A stretch of DNA of 64,000 bases. Source: Puffinus mauretanicus (Eukaryota; Chordata; Aves; Procellariiformes; Procellariidae). The stretch lies in assembly GCA_023333565.1 (NCBI GenBank), contig JAJKFH010003746.1:62001-126000 (forward strand). Direction: 5' to 3'. Below the pieces are notes generated by a model that saw only the letters and a program-made list of their open reading frames with translations, did no database searches and was not told the origin of the DNA. This document shows positions 47,701 to 58,260 of this stretch, in pieces (position 1 is the first letter of the stretch; each line of letters starts with the position of its first letter). The translations under genes were made by a program, and so were the position numbers.

Positions 47701-50409
47701 CAGACAGCACAGAGCACAGGTAGGGCTTTGAGGTGATGCCGTAAGCGTTTCAGTAGAAAAAACCAGGAATGTTCCAATACAAGAAAAAATTTCCTTACTG
47801 AAGTTTTACCTCATTTAAAATCCTTGCTTGTTCAGGTTTAAAACTTTATAGCAGGGACAAAAGGAGAGTTTTCCCAGCCAGGCAGAGATCTCAACATTTT
47901 CCCCCAGCCGAATCCCTCAAGAAGGAGGGGTATTGGAGCAGCTCTGCAATCCCACTGAGAGGTGCGAAGCTTTCTTGGATATTATTAGTTTATGAAGCCA
48001 TGGGCAAGGCTCTCGAAATACGGAGGCTGTGGGAGGTGTGGAGTGAAATGGCGTATTTGAACAACTGGGATGTATCAGGTGAATGAGTTGTAACCACCTG
48101 AAATCCTTACAAAAGCCCTGATATTCAAGGGTTGGCCACATTCACTTATGTTTATGGACCAGATTGCCTTCAGTGAAATTCAAGCCAAAAGACAAATCCC
48201 ACAAACAAAAACCCCACTTCTTCTTCATTGAAACATGACCTTTTCATTTCACGAAACGTGTGTCAACTTAAATCTTGTCAGCCTGACCCCAATCCGTCCT
48301 ATTCCCCGCATCTATGGAGCTCTTTGCAGAAGCCATTCCCACCCCGGGCTATGATCTCATCAGATCTCATAAGTGAAACGGGGCCAGGTCTGGCTGGGAC
48401 CGTGGGAGACACCTCCGAGGGAACCCCAGATGCTTCAGGAAGTTCTTGGTGGTGACTCTCACAGGTAACACTCCTTGAGTTAACACCGAATCCACACCCC
48501 ACAGCGACACTAAGGGCATTAGGCTCCTAAAAGCTTTGTATTTTATAAATAGGAAGGACTAGAAATTAGCAACATTTTTATAAACTCTGGGGACACTTCC
48601 CCACATGCACAACAGTGACAGTTACATTATCATCTATCAGCTACTGAAGTTCTCCCCTCGTGCTCCAATACTATCAACATGCACGAGATTTTACCCATCT
48701 TTATAAAAAAAAAGACAAAACCCAGCAAGCTGACTGATGGTCTTGCTTTTTCCCTTCCACTGCTGAGGTTTATCTCCATACTTCCACATCTTTTCCTGGC
48801 GGAAGTCTCAGTGGCCGATCCTTATTTCACTGCCAGTACGTGTCTTTTTAACTTCTTCTATTTTTAAATCTCTTCTAGTCTGGTTTACTCCCAGTATTCA
48901 GTTCGCAATCACCTCCTCTTGTTTTTCACTCCCTTTCTACATCGTCTTCCTCTGCCCTAGCTTGCTTCATTCTGGCATTTCTGATCTATCTGTATAGCCT
49001 TGCCTCCAGAAGTACAGACTCCTATTTCACTTCCTCTACCATCAATCAATAACATTCAAACACAAATATTTTATCTATTGCACAACACTTCTTTAGTACA
49101 TCAGGCCTGTTTCATAAAGCCAAATTTTCCCCCAAACCATGTAGAATAGTGAAGCTGGAATATACGTAACAACCCAGTGCGCAAGTTACCAATATATTGC
49201 AATATTCAGCTATAGCCAATTGCCACTTCAGTTACTTCTTACTATGCTCATATTCATGCCTACGTGCCCCAGACTGCTTAGATACAAGTTATTTTGACCT
49301 AGACCGCACCTTCCCTCCTATTTAGCAAGTGACAACCACACAATGTCCCAGAAAATGAGACTAAGCATGAAGCTGGGACAATGGTCAGTAATTTTATGTA
49401 AGACGCTTTGTTATTGACTCAACACAGGTATTAGCTGTGCTTTTAATGGTACTCATCTTTCAGTGCTGTTTACCTGAAAGGTTCTCACTTTACTGACTTA
49501 CACAGGGCGGGGAAAAAAGATTAAGCTGGCTAGTGTAACAGGTCTTGTACCTTCAAGAAGAGCTTTCAGTAGGAAAAAAAAAAACAACATTGGAAAAAGA
49601 ACGATTTTCAAAGTGAGCCATGGAAATAATAAATTCATGTACTCTGTTTTGAAGTGTTTTCTACCCCAGCAAAGGCATAGATCTGTCTTGTTGAGCGGTA
49701 TACAGAAAACCAGCTCATGTGAATGGTAGTTTTTTTCGCTATCGCTATATGAGCTCTACTTGTTGGGTTTCTAATCGCAGGCTTTCCGCTATTTTCTTTG
49801 GTTATTATGCGAGATGCATTCGCAGGGATCTCAAAGAACAGTTGGAGCACTACAGATATAGGACGTGCGTTCTCTGTAATTTCATTATGTATATATTAAC
49901 ACCTCCAAATAGGCTCCATCTCACAGAACGGCAGCCAGAAGTAGAGAACAACAAAAAAGCAAATCCACAGATTTCAGACTGAAAAATTTCCTTAGCTTAG
50001 ATTCATTTTTAGAGTTGACTTTGCATATGTGAAGAATTTATACCTTTAGACTTTTTTTTTTTTAAAAACAAGCTGTAGATCATTCTTCTCCCTGTTATGT
50101 CCCTGAAAAGAAATGGAGATTTTTAGCCAGTGATTAGGAACTGAAGAAACACACAAAAGCAGATTGAGCCTTCACCAACCTGCTGTGTTTTCACTGGGCA
50201 AATCACCTCGAAGTTCACAAAACTTCCACTTGCGCTTTGCTGGGTGGCTGCAAGAGCCGAGAAATAACTTATCAAATAACAATATTAGCATTCACAGGCA
50301 GCTCCAGAAATTACATATACACACAGAGCGTTATTTAACTGCACGTCCTTTCATCTCCCCTGGATGAAATCGCTACTAAGCCACAAAGAAATGTAATTAA
50401 TCGGCACTG

Positions 50410-50427
50410 CAAACACACACACACACA
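50410..50427. repeat. (CA)n microsatellite, short
   Basis: About eight CA units interrupted only at the end. Short dinucleotide repeat. Confidence 0.75.
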
Positions 50428-50570
50428 GAGGCAGCACCAGCCCGCCTGACCCGCTCCCGTCCTCAACCACTTTAATTGCACAGACCATTTAAGCGCGGCC
50501 ATTTCCTTGCCCTCCCCAGCTCCGAAGTCCATCCAGAAATAACAAGCGAATCTGAATTCAGTTTCCCCAA

Positions 50571-50945
50571 TTGCCTTTTGTCTTCAACGTAACGCTAGTA
50601 CAGCTCACATTCATCTTATGTCACCCCACAGTGTGCTCAGACAGAGAATTATGCCGGATCTGCTCCTAATGATTCAGCTAAACGTAGAGGTGGGAGAAAG
50701 ACGAGGGGTTTGGTGAGCAGCAGAACCAAAGGGGCCTTGTTGCCTATTGATTTATGTCTCAAAGTTGCCCTCCCACGCGAATTTTAGAATACCTAATAAA
50801 GGTTGATCTCCGGACTTTCCCTTGTAGAGACTACTTTTGCTCCTCTGTAATGCCTGCTATTTTCATGAAACTGGCAGAAATTAAATATATCTTGAGACCT
50901 CTGTGCCTGTCAAATTTGGTTAAAATGTATTCACTGGCGTAAAAA
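50571..50945. promoter_or_regulatory. possible conserved non-coding block
   Basis: A stretch of balanced, non-repetitive sequence with homeodomain- and octamer-like words (cctaatgattcagctaa, attgatttatg, aattaaatatat). It is not coding by splice context and is not a repeat I know. Reported only because it stands out from the low-complexity surroundings. Confidence 0.18.
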
Positions 50946-51014
50946 GCCACAGAGACAGGAGGAGAAAAAATAGGGGCTGACAGACAATTCAACTACATAA
51001 TCCTTGCTTCTTCA

Positions 51015-51068
51015 GTGAAACAGAGGGGAAGAAAAAAAGAAAAGAGGGAGGAAAAAAAAAAAAGGAGC
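51015..51068 (+). repeat. polypurine tract
   Basis: About 50 bases almost entirely A and G, with G-runs early and a run of 12 A late. It lies inside a Lys/Arg-rich open frame (51015-51365) that is an artefact of the tract. Confidence 0.75.
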
Positions 51069-51555
51069 AGCAAACCAAAACCTGGCTCCCAGAGCGCGGC
51101 AGGAATAACCACATGCCACGTTTTTCCTGTGGTCAGTCATTTACATGGAAACCCTTCATTGCAAGGGTCAAAAGACGCGGAGCATCTTACAGCGAAGGAG
51201 GGCAACAAAGCCAACACAAATACAAGAAGGAGGGCCAAAATAAACCAAAACCAGATTTCAGATGCCACAGGAAAACCCCAAACTCTTCCATGGCTGACAG
51301 CCGACAGGCTTCGGATCAAGGTGGCGACCAGTCAGTCTATGATCACTGCTTCAGGCAGACTATAGAGAGTATATCATCAAATAAAAAGTGTTTAAAGCAG
51401 CTATGCAGGTTAACTGTGAACTCTGCACACCCAATATGGTCCAGCAATTTTACCCGGGGACTCCAGAGCCCCAGACAATTGCAGCTACCAAACCCCACTA
51501 CCAGTCCTTAATTTCTCTTCGCTTGTGCTAGAAATGACAGTCAGACTTGCTGGAT
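51069..51555. other. no gene recognised
   Basis: Two overlapping plus-strand frames (51015-51365 and 51113-51511) cover a less AT-rich stretch. Neither has recognisable protein content or splice sites. Confidence 0.4.
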
Positions 51556-51625
51556 TTCAGCTCTGATCCAGCAAAGCTCTTAAGCACGTGGTTAACTTTA
51601 GGCACGTGGCGAACTCAAATGAAGG
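51556..51625 (+). repeat. ancient 'AAGCACTTAAGCA' amniote repeat remnant
   Basis: The block reads 'ctctgatccagcaaagctc', 'ttaagcacgtggttaac' and 'tttaggcacgtgg'. It closely follows a palindromic dispersed repeat found in reptile and bird genomes (CTGATCCAGCAAAGCACTTAAGCA, TGCTTAACTTTAAGCACGTG). It is the clearest old repeat in the window after CR1. The element type is probably an old DNA transposon or SINE-like element, named only from memory. Confidence 0.5.
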
Positions 51626-54600
51626 GGGAAAAAAAAAAAATACTCGTGCACATAAAAGCTCATGATGTGTTAATCTGGCTGCTGCCTCTGGGCCTTTGTG
51701 AAGGGGAAAAAAAAATCTGAAAGGAAAAAAACCCCACCAGTTTTAATTCTGAGCTTCTCTATGAATATAAAATTGGTTACTTTGAATTCTGTCATAAACC
51801 GTTACGTTTAAATATATAAAAATTGACACCAGGTGAACACATCGCTTTATTCCCTCCGCCGGTTGCAGATTTAAGCGGAGGATCCACTCTGTGCACGGAG
51901 GTACCGTATAAAACCTCCCACCAGCAGCAAGACTCGAGCACCATTTTTTGATCACAGCGGATCGGCAGAACTGCGAAAAAAAGCTTTGCTGATGCTATAG
52001 GATAAAAGAAAAAAAAAAAAAAAATCCCATTATTTGAAATCCAGGCTAGATCACAGAAAGCCGCAAGAATTTACCCTAATTTCAAAAGGATTTGCCAAAC
52101 AGGCTGCTCACGCCTGGGTTCGGCTTCGTGCGCCTGGGCTGGGCCAAGACTCGCCATCTGGTTCCCAGCAGCGCTCGCTGAAGTCCGTGGGAGTTCTGCC
52201 TCCAAAGTGACAGCGTGATGTGGCCCGTCGTCCTCTGCAAAGCTAGCGCCTACGCTTCTAATGGATATCGTTTCAGGCAGGCATTTGAGGTAAAAGAAAA
52301 AAGAAAGAAAAACCAAAAAACCCCCCAAAAACGACTGAGTGAAGGTGGTGCTGAGGATTTGATCTGTGTTCATTAGTCGTCGGAGTTCCCAGAGACAAAA
52401 AGATTATCCCCATGACCCTGCAGCAATTTTGACCTATCCCCACAGGAGCTTTGCATTACCGTCTTTTATGTCTGCTTCATCATGGTGGGTGCAACCCTCT
52501 CTTGCATTCACTGACAGAGGGGAAACGTCGATTCAGATACATTAGTAAACAGAAAGATTTAAGATGTGCAGCTCTATCATCATGCTGCACACTTCATAAA
52601 TAATCTACAAATACTTAAGCTGGCTAGAAAATTTCCGGACAATGTATTTTATACTTCTTTATTTCCAAGTAAATCTCTCAGAAGGAGAAGGTTAGCCCAT
52701 AAAAACATGTATCTACCTAATATAAATACATATGCTATTCTCCTATTAGATCGATTTCTAAGTTTATTTGAACAGTGTAAATTATTTCAGCAAAGTATAC
52801 ATCGTTGCAAAACACATTACGGGATTTCCTGTACACCTAAAGCCAGCCTCAGGACAAAATGCCTTGTATGGTCCTGCTTAGACAGTTTGAAGTTAAGCTC
52901 ACTCTTTCTTTCTTTTTTTTTTAATTTATGCTTTGCCATATTCATTACTACTTTCCATCAGTATCAGTACGGCTGACATTGGTTGTTGCATTATATATGC
53001 CAGCAGACAGATTCCTACCTCTTTATAGACTGCTGCCTACATACTACAACTGTTTATTATTCTCAATGCGCAAAGTGCCAGCTAAATCAATAGTTCAAAA
53101 GCCTTGTTCAATTCAAATGGACTTTACAAAGTACTGCACTGTAATAAACATGTGCAGGCAGAATGTTTCCCCAATTGCTTACATGACACAACTCTTACCA
53201 CATAAAGCAATACAACAATCACATTTTTCTTACTATGCAGAGTCCCAGTTAAGTCAAGAATGAAATTATCCTATTAATCACAGATGAACAGGGTGTACTG
53301 GCAATGACATATAGTAAATAAAGTGATAAAAGAGAAATACAGTGACAAAAACCCTCAGAGAGATCACACCTAATGCGTTAGGCACTATAGCAATTTGGAC
53401 CGGTCTCCACTTCTTACTCAGCAAAATTTCCCCACGTAAGTGGTTTTATAGGTTCCAGATAGTTTAAAGAGCCATCAGGACAGAAATTGTCTACCAAATT
53501 GCAATGAAAGCAATAAATATGCTTCTTCTATGCCTAGAAGGACCATTAAGTCTCCTCCGTATCCCCACTAATGGTCCTACTTCACACAAACCGTGCTGTT
53601 GACTCGCATGATGTTTTACTGAACTAAGGCCAGGACCCAAGATATTCAGCAACAGGATAAGCGCTTGCAGGAACGGAAAGAAGCAGCCAGGCAAAAGGGG
53701 TGACACTTCCAACATGACCAGCAATGTGGTCAGGAGGGCTTATTTATACAGAGATGATGGAAGGTCTTAAACTTTTGCCCAAAATCTTTTTGCGTCATTG
53801 TCTGAGCTCAATCCAAGTCCCAGCCCAGCTGAATGTTTAAAGTAAAACGGATCACTCACATCCTTAAAACTCAAGGATTTGCTCAAATTTATTCAGGCTT
53901 TACTAAAATTCCATGCAAAATAAGAATAATAATTACCACAGGGCAATTTATCCTACTTTCTTTTTCCTGCTCTATTACCAGAAATCAGTCAAAACAGAGC
54001 AATGACTCCAGCTCTCTTAAAAAAGGTGGCAAAAGAGTTATCAGCCAAGGATGGTATTGTAAGTACCAGCCTGCCCACTTTCTATCAATCAGATACGACT
54101 GGCAGAGCAATAAAGGAGGAGTGAGATAAGAAGGAAACATCTGTCAAGCAACACCCCAGACAGGCGAGAAAGAAGGAAAGCAGTCTGGGAAAAGAACAGG
54201 ATAACAGCAAAAAATTACCAGCAAGTAATTTTCCCAGTGTTGTACATTCCTTTTCTCCCACCCTATGAATAGAAATCGGTCAGATAGCCCAGGTAGCGAG
54301 TTTGCTATTCGAGGAAACTTCTGGCTGAAAGGATTTTTTAGTGACGGATCATGTTTGAGGAGCAACGCTTTGGCTGGTTTGACAGCTTTCGAGGCAGTTT
54401 CCCAGCACTCGAGCCACTTGAAGGAGTCATGACACTTCACATTTACAACTTACGTGTGAGATAGCAGCAGCCAAGCTGATGTGCACAAACCACAACGGTC
54501 CTCCCGCTAAAGAGAAAAACGGACTTCAAGGCTTTGGTCACTCCTATGGGCACTTAAAGCACAAGAACAGTTGTGCCCTTTATACAAAACAGAACACAGA

Positions 54601-56019
54601 AAAGGTGATGTTTGGAGGCCGAACAGTTGCATGGAAAAAAAAAGCTTATTTTCTTGAGGTTGTTGTGGATAGCCATAGGACGAGCAGGCTGGTGAATACA
54701 GACATTAGTTATCGTGCAACATCTTGGGGTGCAGTGGGAGTAGAGATTGAGTTGTCCAACTAGAGAGATTAAATGTTGAGAGATTAAGAAAAAAATGTAA
54801 ACTTCATTTTGATGTATGTGACAAAGATAAATGCGACAGAGAGCTACACAAGCTTCCAAGTGATCAGCACTAATATTCTTTGCATTATCAAGCTCATGTT
54901 ACTTGAGTTTTTTTATTTGCACAAGTTGTATGGCACTGATCTTGCCACAGCACAGGAAAGGTGAGTCTGATAAATTCAGAGCGCTGTGCTTGCTGCCTTT
55001 TCTTTCTTTTTTTGTCACTGTTCTCAACTATTTAGGAGTTAACAGATTTTTTTTTTTTTTAAAGTTAAAAAAAAAAGAAGAAAATGCATTAAGTCATTGT
55101 CTGCTAAACTGGGGATAACATTAAATTCATATCCCTTAGAGTATCTTCCTTCCATTACTGGTCCTGCCTTAAAACAGCATAAACTAATCGGGGTGGGGGT
55201 GGGGGATAAACCCCAAATAAAACAAAACCCTACCCTGTCCATTGCTGAGTTTTCTCCAAATTTGTTTTAGGTTAGGACACACTTAGGCCGGAATCTCTTA
55301 CGAATATCACTCTGACCACTTATGCATACAAAAAGACTAAGAACGCTCTACAGAGGATTTTTTCTTTTTTTCAATTTATAAAGAAACACTTTCAGGATCT
55401 TTGTAAACATTAGAAGACAAGACATTTTAATTTCAAAATGGTAAAAAAAAAAAAAACCAAACCAAACCAACAAAACATTAAGTATACCTAAATTTGAACT
55501 GTCAATGCACCCATACTGCAATTCAAAAGAGTTTCACAGGAGTTTCAAGCTAGGGTTGAGTAAGATTTCACGCTTACCCAAGTCAAAGTCGTAAAATTCT
55601 CAAATGTATGTTTTGGAAAGATGGGATACAGGATTATCGGCTCCTTCACTTTTATTGCTAGTCCCACGGTAGCACTTTTCTTAGCAGAATGCTTTTTTTT
55701 TTTGGTTTTACAAGTAAGTTTCTAGGCCTTATGTTAAAGGCAAGGAAAAAAAAACCAAACCAAACTAACAACTTTAGAGCTTTGTATACCTTTGAGCATT
55801 TGAAAGACCATCTTTCTAGTTTCTTCTGAGGGCCCATGCCATAATGTTTTGATGAGGATCTCTTAAATACCTGGTTACTGGTGCTGGGATGAGCGGATTC
55901 CTGTCTTTATCCAGATAATGCCTGCTTTACTCATCTCCATTTTTGCTGTACCACCACTTGGGTAAAAAGAGGTGCTTTTCTTGGACTTTGAAGGAAAGAC
56001 AGCAGCTGATTTCCAATGT
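51626..56019. other. no gene recognised
   Basis: AT-rich with A-runs at 51635-51648, 52010-52025 and 55442-55457. A GC-richer patch at 52100-52230 contains a short word (gaagtccgtgggagttctgcc) that also recalls old amniote repeats. Frames of 136 aa (52566-52976, plus) and 98 aa (54144-54440, minus) lack splice context. A minus-strand splice-like pair near 55582-55602 is too short to call. Confidence 0.4.
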
Positions 56020-56120
56020 GACAGTGTCCCGGGGTGCACCCATGGCTGCGAAACCACCGACCCTGGATCTGAGCCACGAGGTACCCGGACCCCGGCTCGC
56101 CGCAGGGCGCTGCTTGCAGG
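56020..56120. other. isolated GC- and CpG-rich patch
   Basis: About 100 bases with many C and G and about nine CpG in an otherwise AT-rich region. Several frames on both strands stay open across it, which is what high GC produces, so openness is not evidence of coding. It is too small for a CpG-island promoter. It could be an exon, a GC-biased conversion patch or part of an unrecognised element. Confidence 0.45.
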
Positions 56121-56439
56121 AATTCATTCACTCCCAGCATCTATTTGCTGCTTGCTTAAGAGTTTGGGAGTGCAGTAAACCACAAATTGCCCCTTAAAAC
56201 ATTCATTCCCTCAGAGTTTACTGGATATAGATTGCTCCAATGTTTTCCACATCAGGGATTGGCGTGTTTTGATCCGTTTCCCCCAAAAGGCAGCAGCTGG
56301 GAAATAAAACATCCATTCAGAGACCCTCCCTGCCCCACTCCGACCCCCCATCTCTCCCCTCTCGGGGGGAAAGGAAAGCAGTATGGCAGCTGAGAAAGCC
56401 CTGCGTCCGTGGGTCCTTCTCCCGGTGTTCGGCTGTGTG
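56121..56439. other. no feature recognised
   Basis: Mixed composition with a C-rich stretch at 56325-56360. Confidence 0.4.
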
Positions 56440-56620
56440 ATGGGAAGTGACAGTGTTTATTTTCCATTAGGAGGAAGTGCATTGCTGTGCATGGAAGGAA
56501 TTAATTGCTTTCATTTGATTACCTAAAGGCTGACAACCTGTGGGTACAATCAGCATTGTTTTCCTCTCTTGATGTAAACAAGAAAGTAATTGAAAGCCTA
56601 ATGTGCACCCAGCAGTAAAA
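56440..56620. promoter_or_regulatory. possible conserved non-coding element
   Basis: Clean, complex sequence with homeodomain-type words (ggaattaattgctttcattt, tgattacc, agtaattgaaagcc) and a forkhead-like word (tgatgtaaacaag). The density of such words and the lack of homopolymers resemble vertebrate developmental enhancers. Inference only. Confidence 0.25.
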
Positions 56621-57979
56621 AACCAAGAAAGAAGGACCAGGCCTGTAGCAGCACACTTTAGCCAGTCTTATCCTTTCCAGTAACTAGAGATAAAGGATTT
56701 AACATTTTAAAACAAAGGTGAAATTATCTTACAAATTGGGATGATCTCAGTTACCAATTTGGCGTTATGTTCCTAAATCTGAATAAGTCCATCATTCTCA
56801 GACCAACGCGTTTAACCGTAGACAAGTTGCAAAAAAATACTTCAAAGCTCAACCCAGACTCTTGCTCACTCGCACCTCAGGCGGGCCAAGTAGAGACTCA
56901 TGCCTACACCTGCTAAAAGGTAAATTCACAAGCTTTTCAAAACTTCTATCAAGTTTTTACAAAGGAAATTACATTAAGGCCCTGATGAATTGTAAATTAT
57001 ATAGGGGCTGCTGTGGGGCATTAGCTGTGAAAACCTGTATAAACTGACAGTGAAACATACTCACTGCAATAAAAGAGCAAAACGGTACGGTGAGAAACCC
57101 AGCTCCATTTCCTTCCTGGCTCCAGTCACATAACCTATTGCCCAGTCAAATTAAATGGCAAATTTAAATGGCTGTTTCATGTCACAATCTAAGAGAAGGA
57201 AACGCATTTATGAAGAAAATACAGATTTTGCACAAAACCCCCAGAAGTATTTACTGACAAGCATTATTTATTCATTCAAGGAACTTATCATGTATAGATA
57301 CAGTATCTCAGTACTGCCATCCCATCTACTGGACAATAAATTTTCAGTGCAATGGGAGAACTACGAAAAAATGCTCACATGGAGATTTCTTGGGAAAAAG
57401 GCAATGTGTCTGGATTTGCAGATAATGTCTGAGCACAGATTCAGTAACAGCAAAAAAACTCAAACCACCCTTCTTTTATTGTCTCATCAGTCAGCCAGAT
57501 GGATAGGATCTCTCAACATCTTCTGTTCTGGATGCTCTTCTTGAGCCTTTCCTACATCAACAGGGTCAGCTTCCAAAACATAGGCTACAGGCACATGACT
57601 CAAAGTTTTGCAATACAGCAAATTCAACGAGAAAACATCGAAGATAAATTATCATCCAACAGGACAATATTTATTTGTTTTCATTACAGCTTAGGCCGGC
57701 CAGACTGAAGGAGTTCTTTCTGCAGGCAGTTAAGTCCTAATACACCAGTGCAGTGTGGACATGGTGGGAAGAGGGTGTTTTGTCTTGAAAGGACCATACA
57801 GAGATGTGAAGGAAAAGGTGGGAAGACCACCTTGATCACAAGAAAGATAAACACAAAGTCACTGCCACCACATTTACACAGTCCAGTGGGAAATGGGAAT
57901 TTTTGTTCCACCAGAGTAACTTTTAGCACAACACACTCTACCCAGTGCTGCTGAGCTTTCAGGCACCAAATTACCACAA
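56621..57979. other. no gene recognised
   Basis: Plus-strand frame of 129 aa (57155-57544) and minus-strand frame of 102 aa (57684-57992) have no splice context or recognisable motif. Confidence 0.4.
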
Positions 57980-58260
57980 AGTTAGGAGCCAACTAGAGAA
58001 AGCCCAGAGGAGAGCAACAAGAATGGTCCAAGTTCCAAATGCTATGACCTACAAGTAGCAAAAAGGGGAAGAACTGGGGTTGCTGGGATGATCTGGAGAG
58101 TAGCTGGCTGAGGGAAGCTTCAACATTTTGCAGGCTGCTGCAAAAAGAGGAGAATAATACGTTCTCCATGTCCAGAGTGAGAGGAATGCAGAATTCACAT
58201 AATTAGACATATTTAATGGCAGATGTCTGACTTGCATGTTACAAGGGTCATAGTTAAGCA
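57980..58260 (+). mobile_element. old, diverged CR1-type LINE fragment
   Basis: The sequence 'ctagagaaagcccagagga', 'gagcaacaagaatggtc', 'atgacctac', 'gaactggggttg', 'aggctgctgcaaaaagagg' and 'ttctccatgtcc' follows in order the end of the reverse-transcriptase ORF of older CR1 elements in birds and reptiles. Many substitutions and small gaps are present and the 3' end is not identifiable. Orientation is plus, opposite to the young copy at 38251. Confidence 0.65.

Larger units (their letters stand above)
43710..50570. other. no gene recognised
   Basis: Contains the longest frame of the window (45619-46149, plus, 176 codons). Its translation is rich in Ser, Pro and Leu with no recognisable domain, no splice context and no promoter-like start, and the opposite strand is also open, so I treat it as chance. 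A-rich/polypurine tracts occur at 44700-44757 and 46670-46690. The minus-strand frame at 49635-49850 has a few CpGs and a plausible composition but no usable splice sites. Confidence 0.45.

Noticed and set aside
57155..57544. 129-codon plus-strand frame
   Set aside because: No splice context, no motif and composition of AT-rich noncoding DNA.
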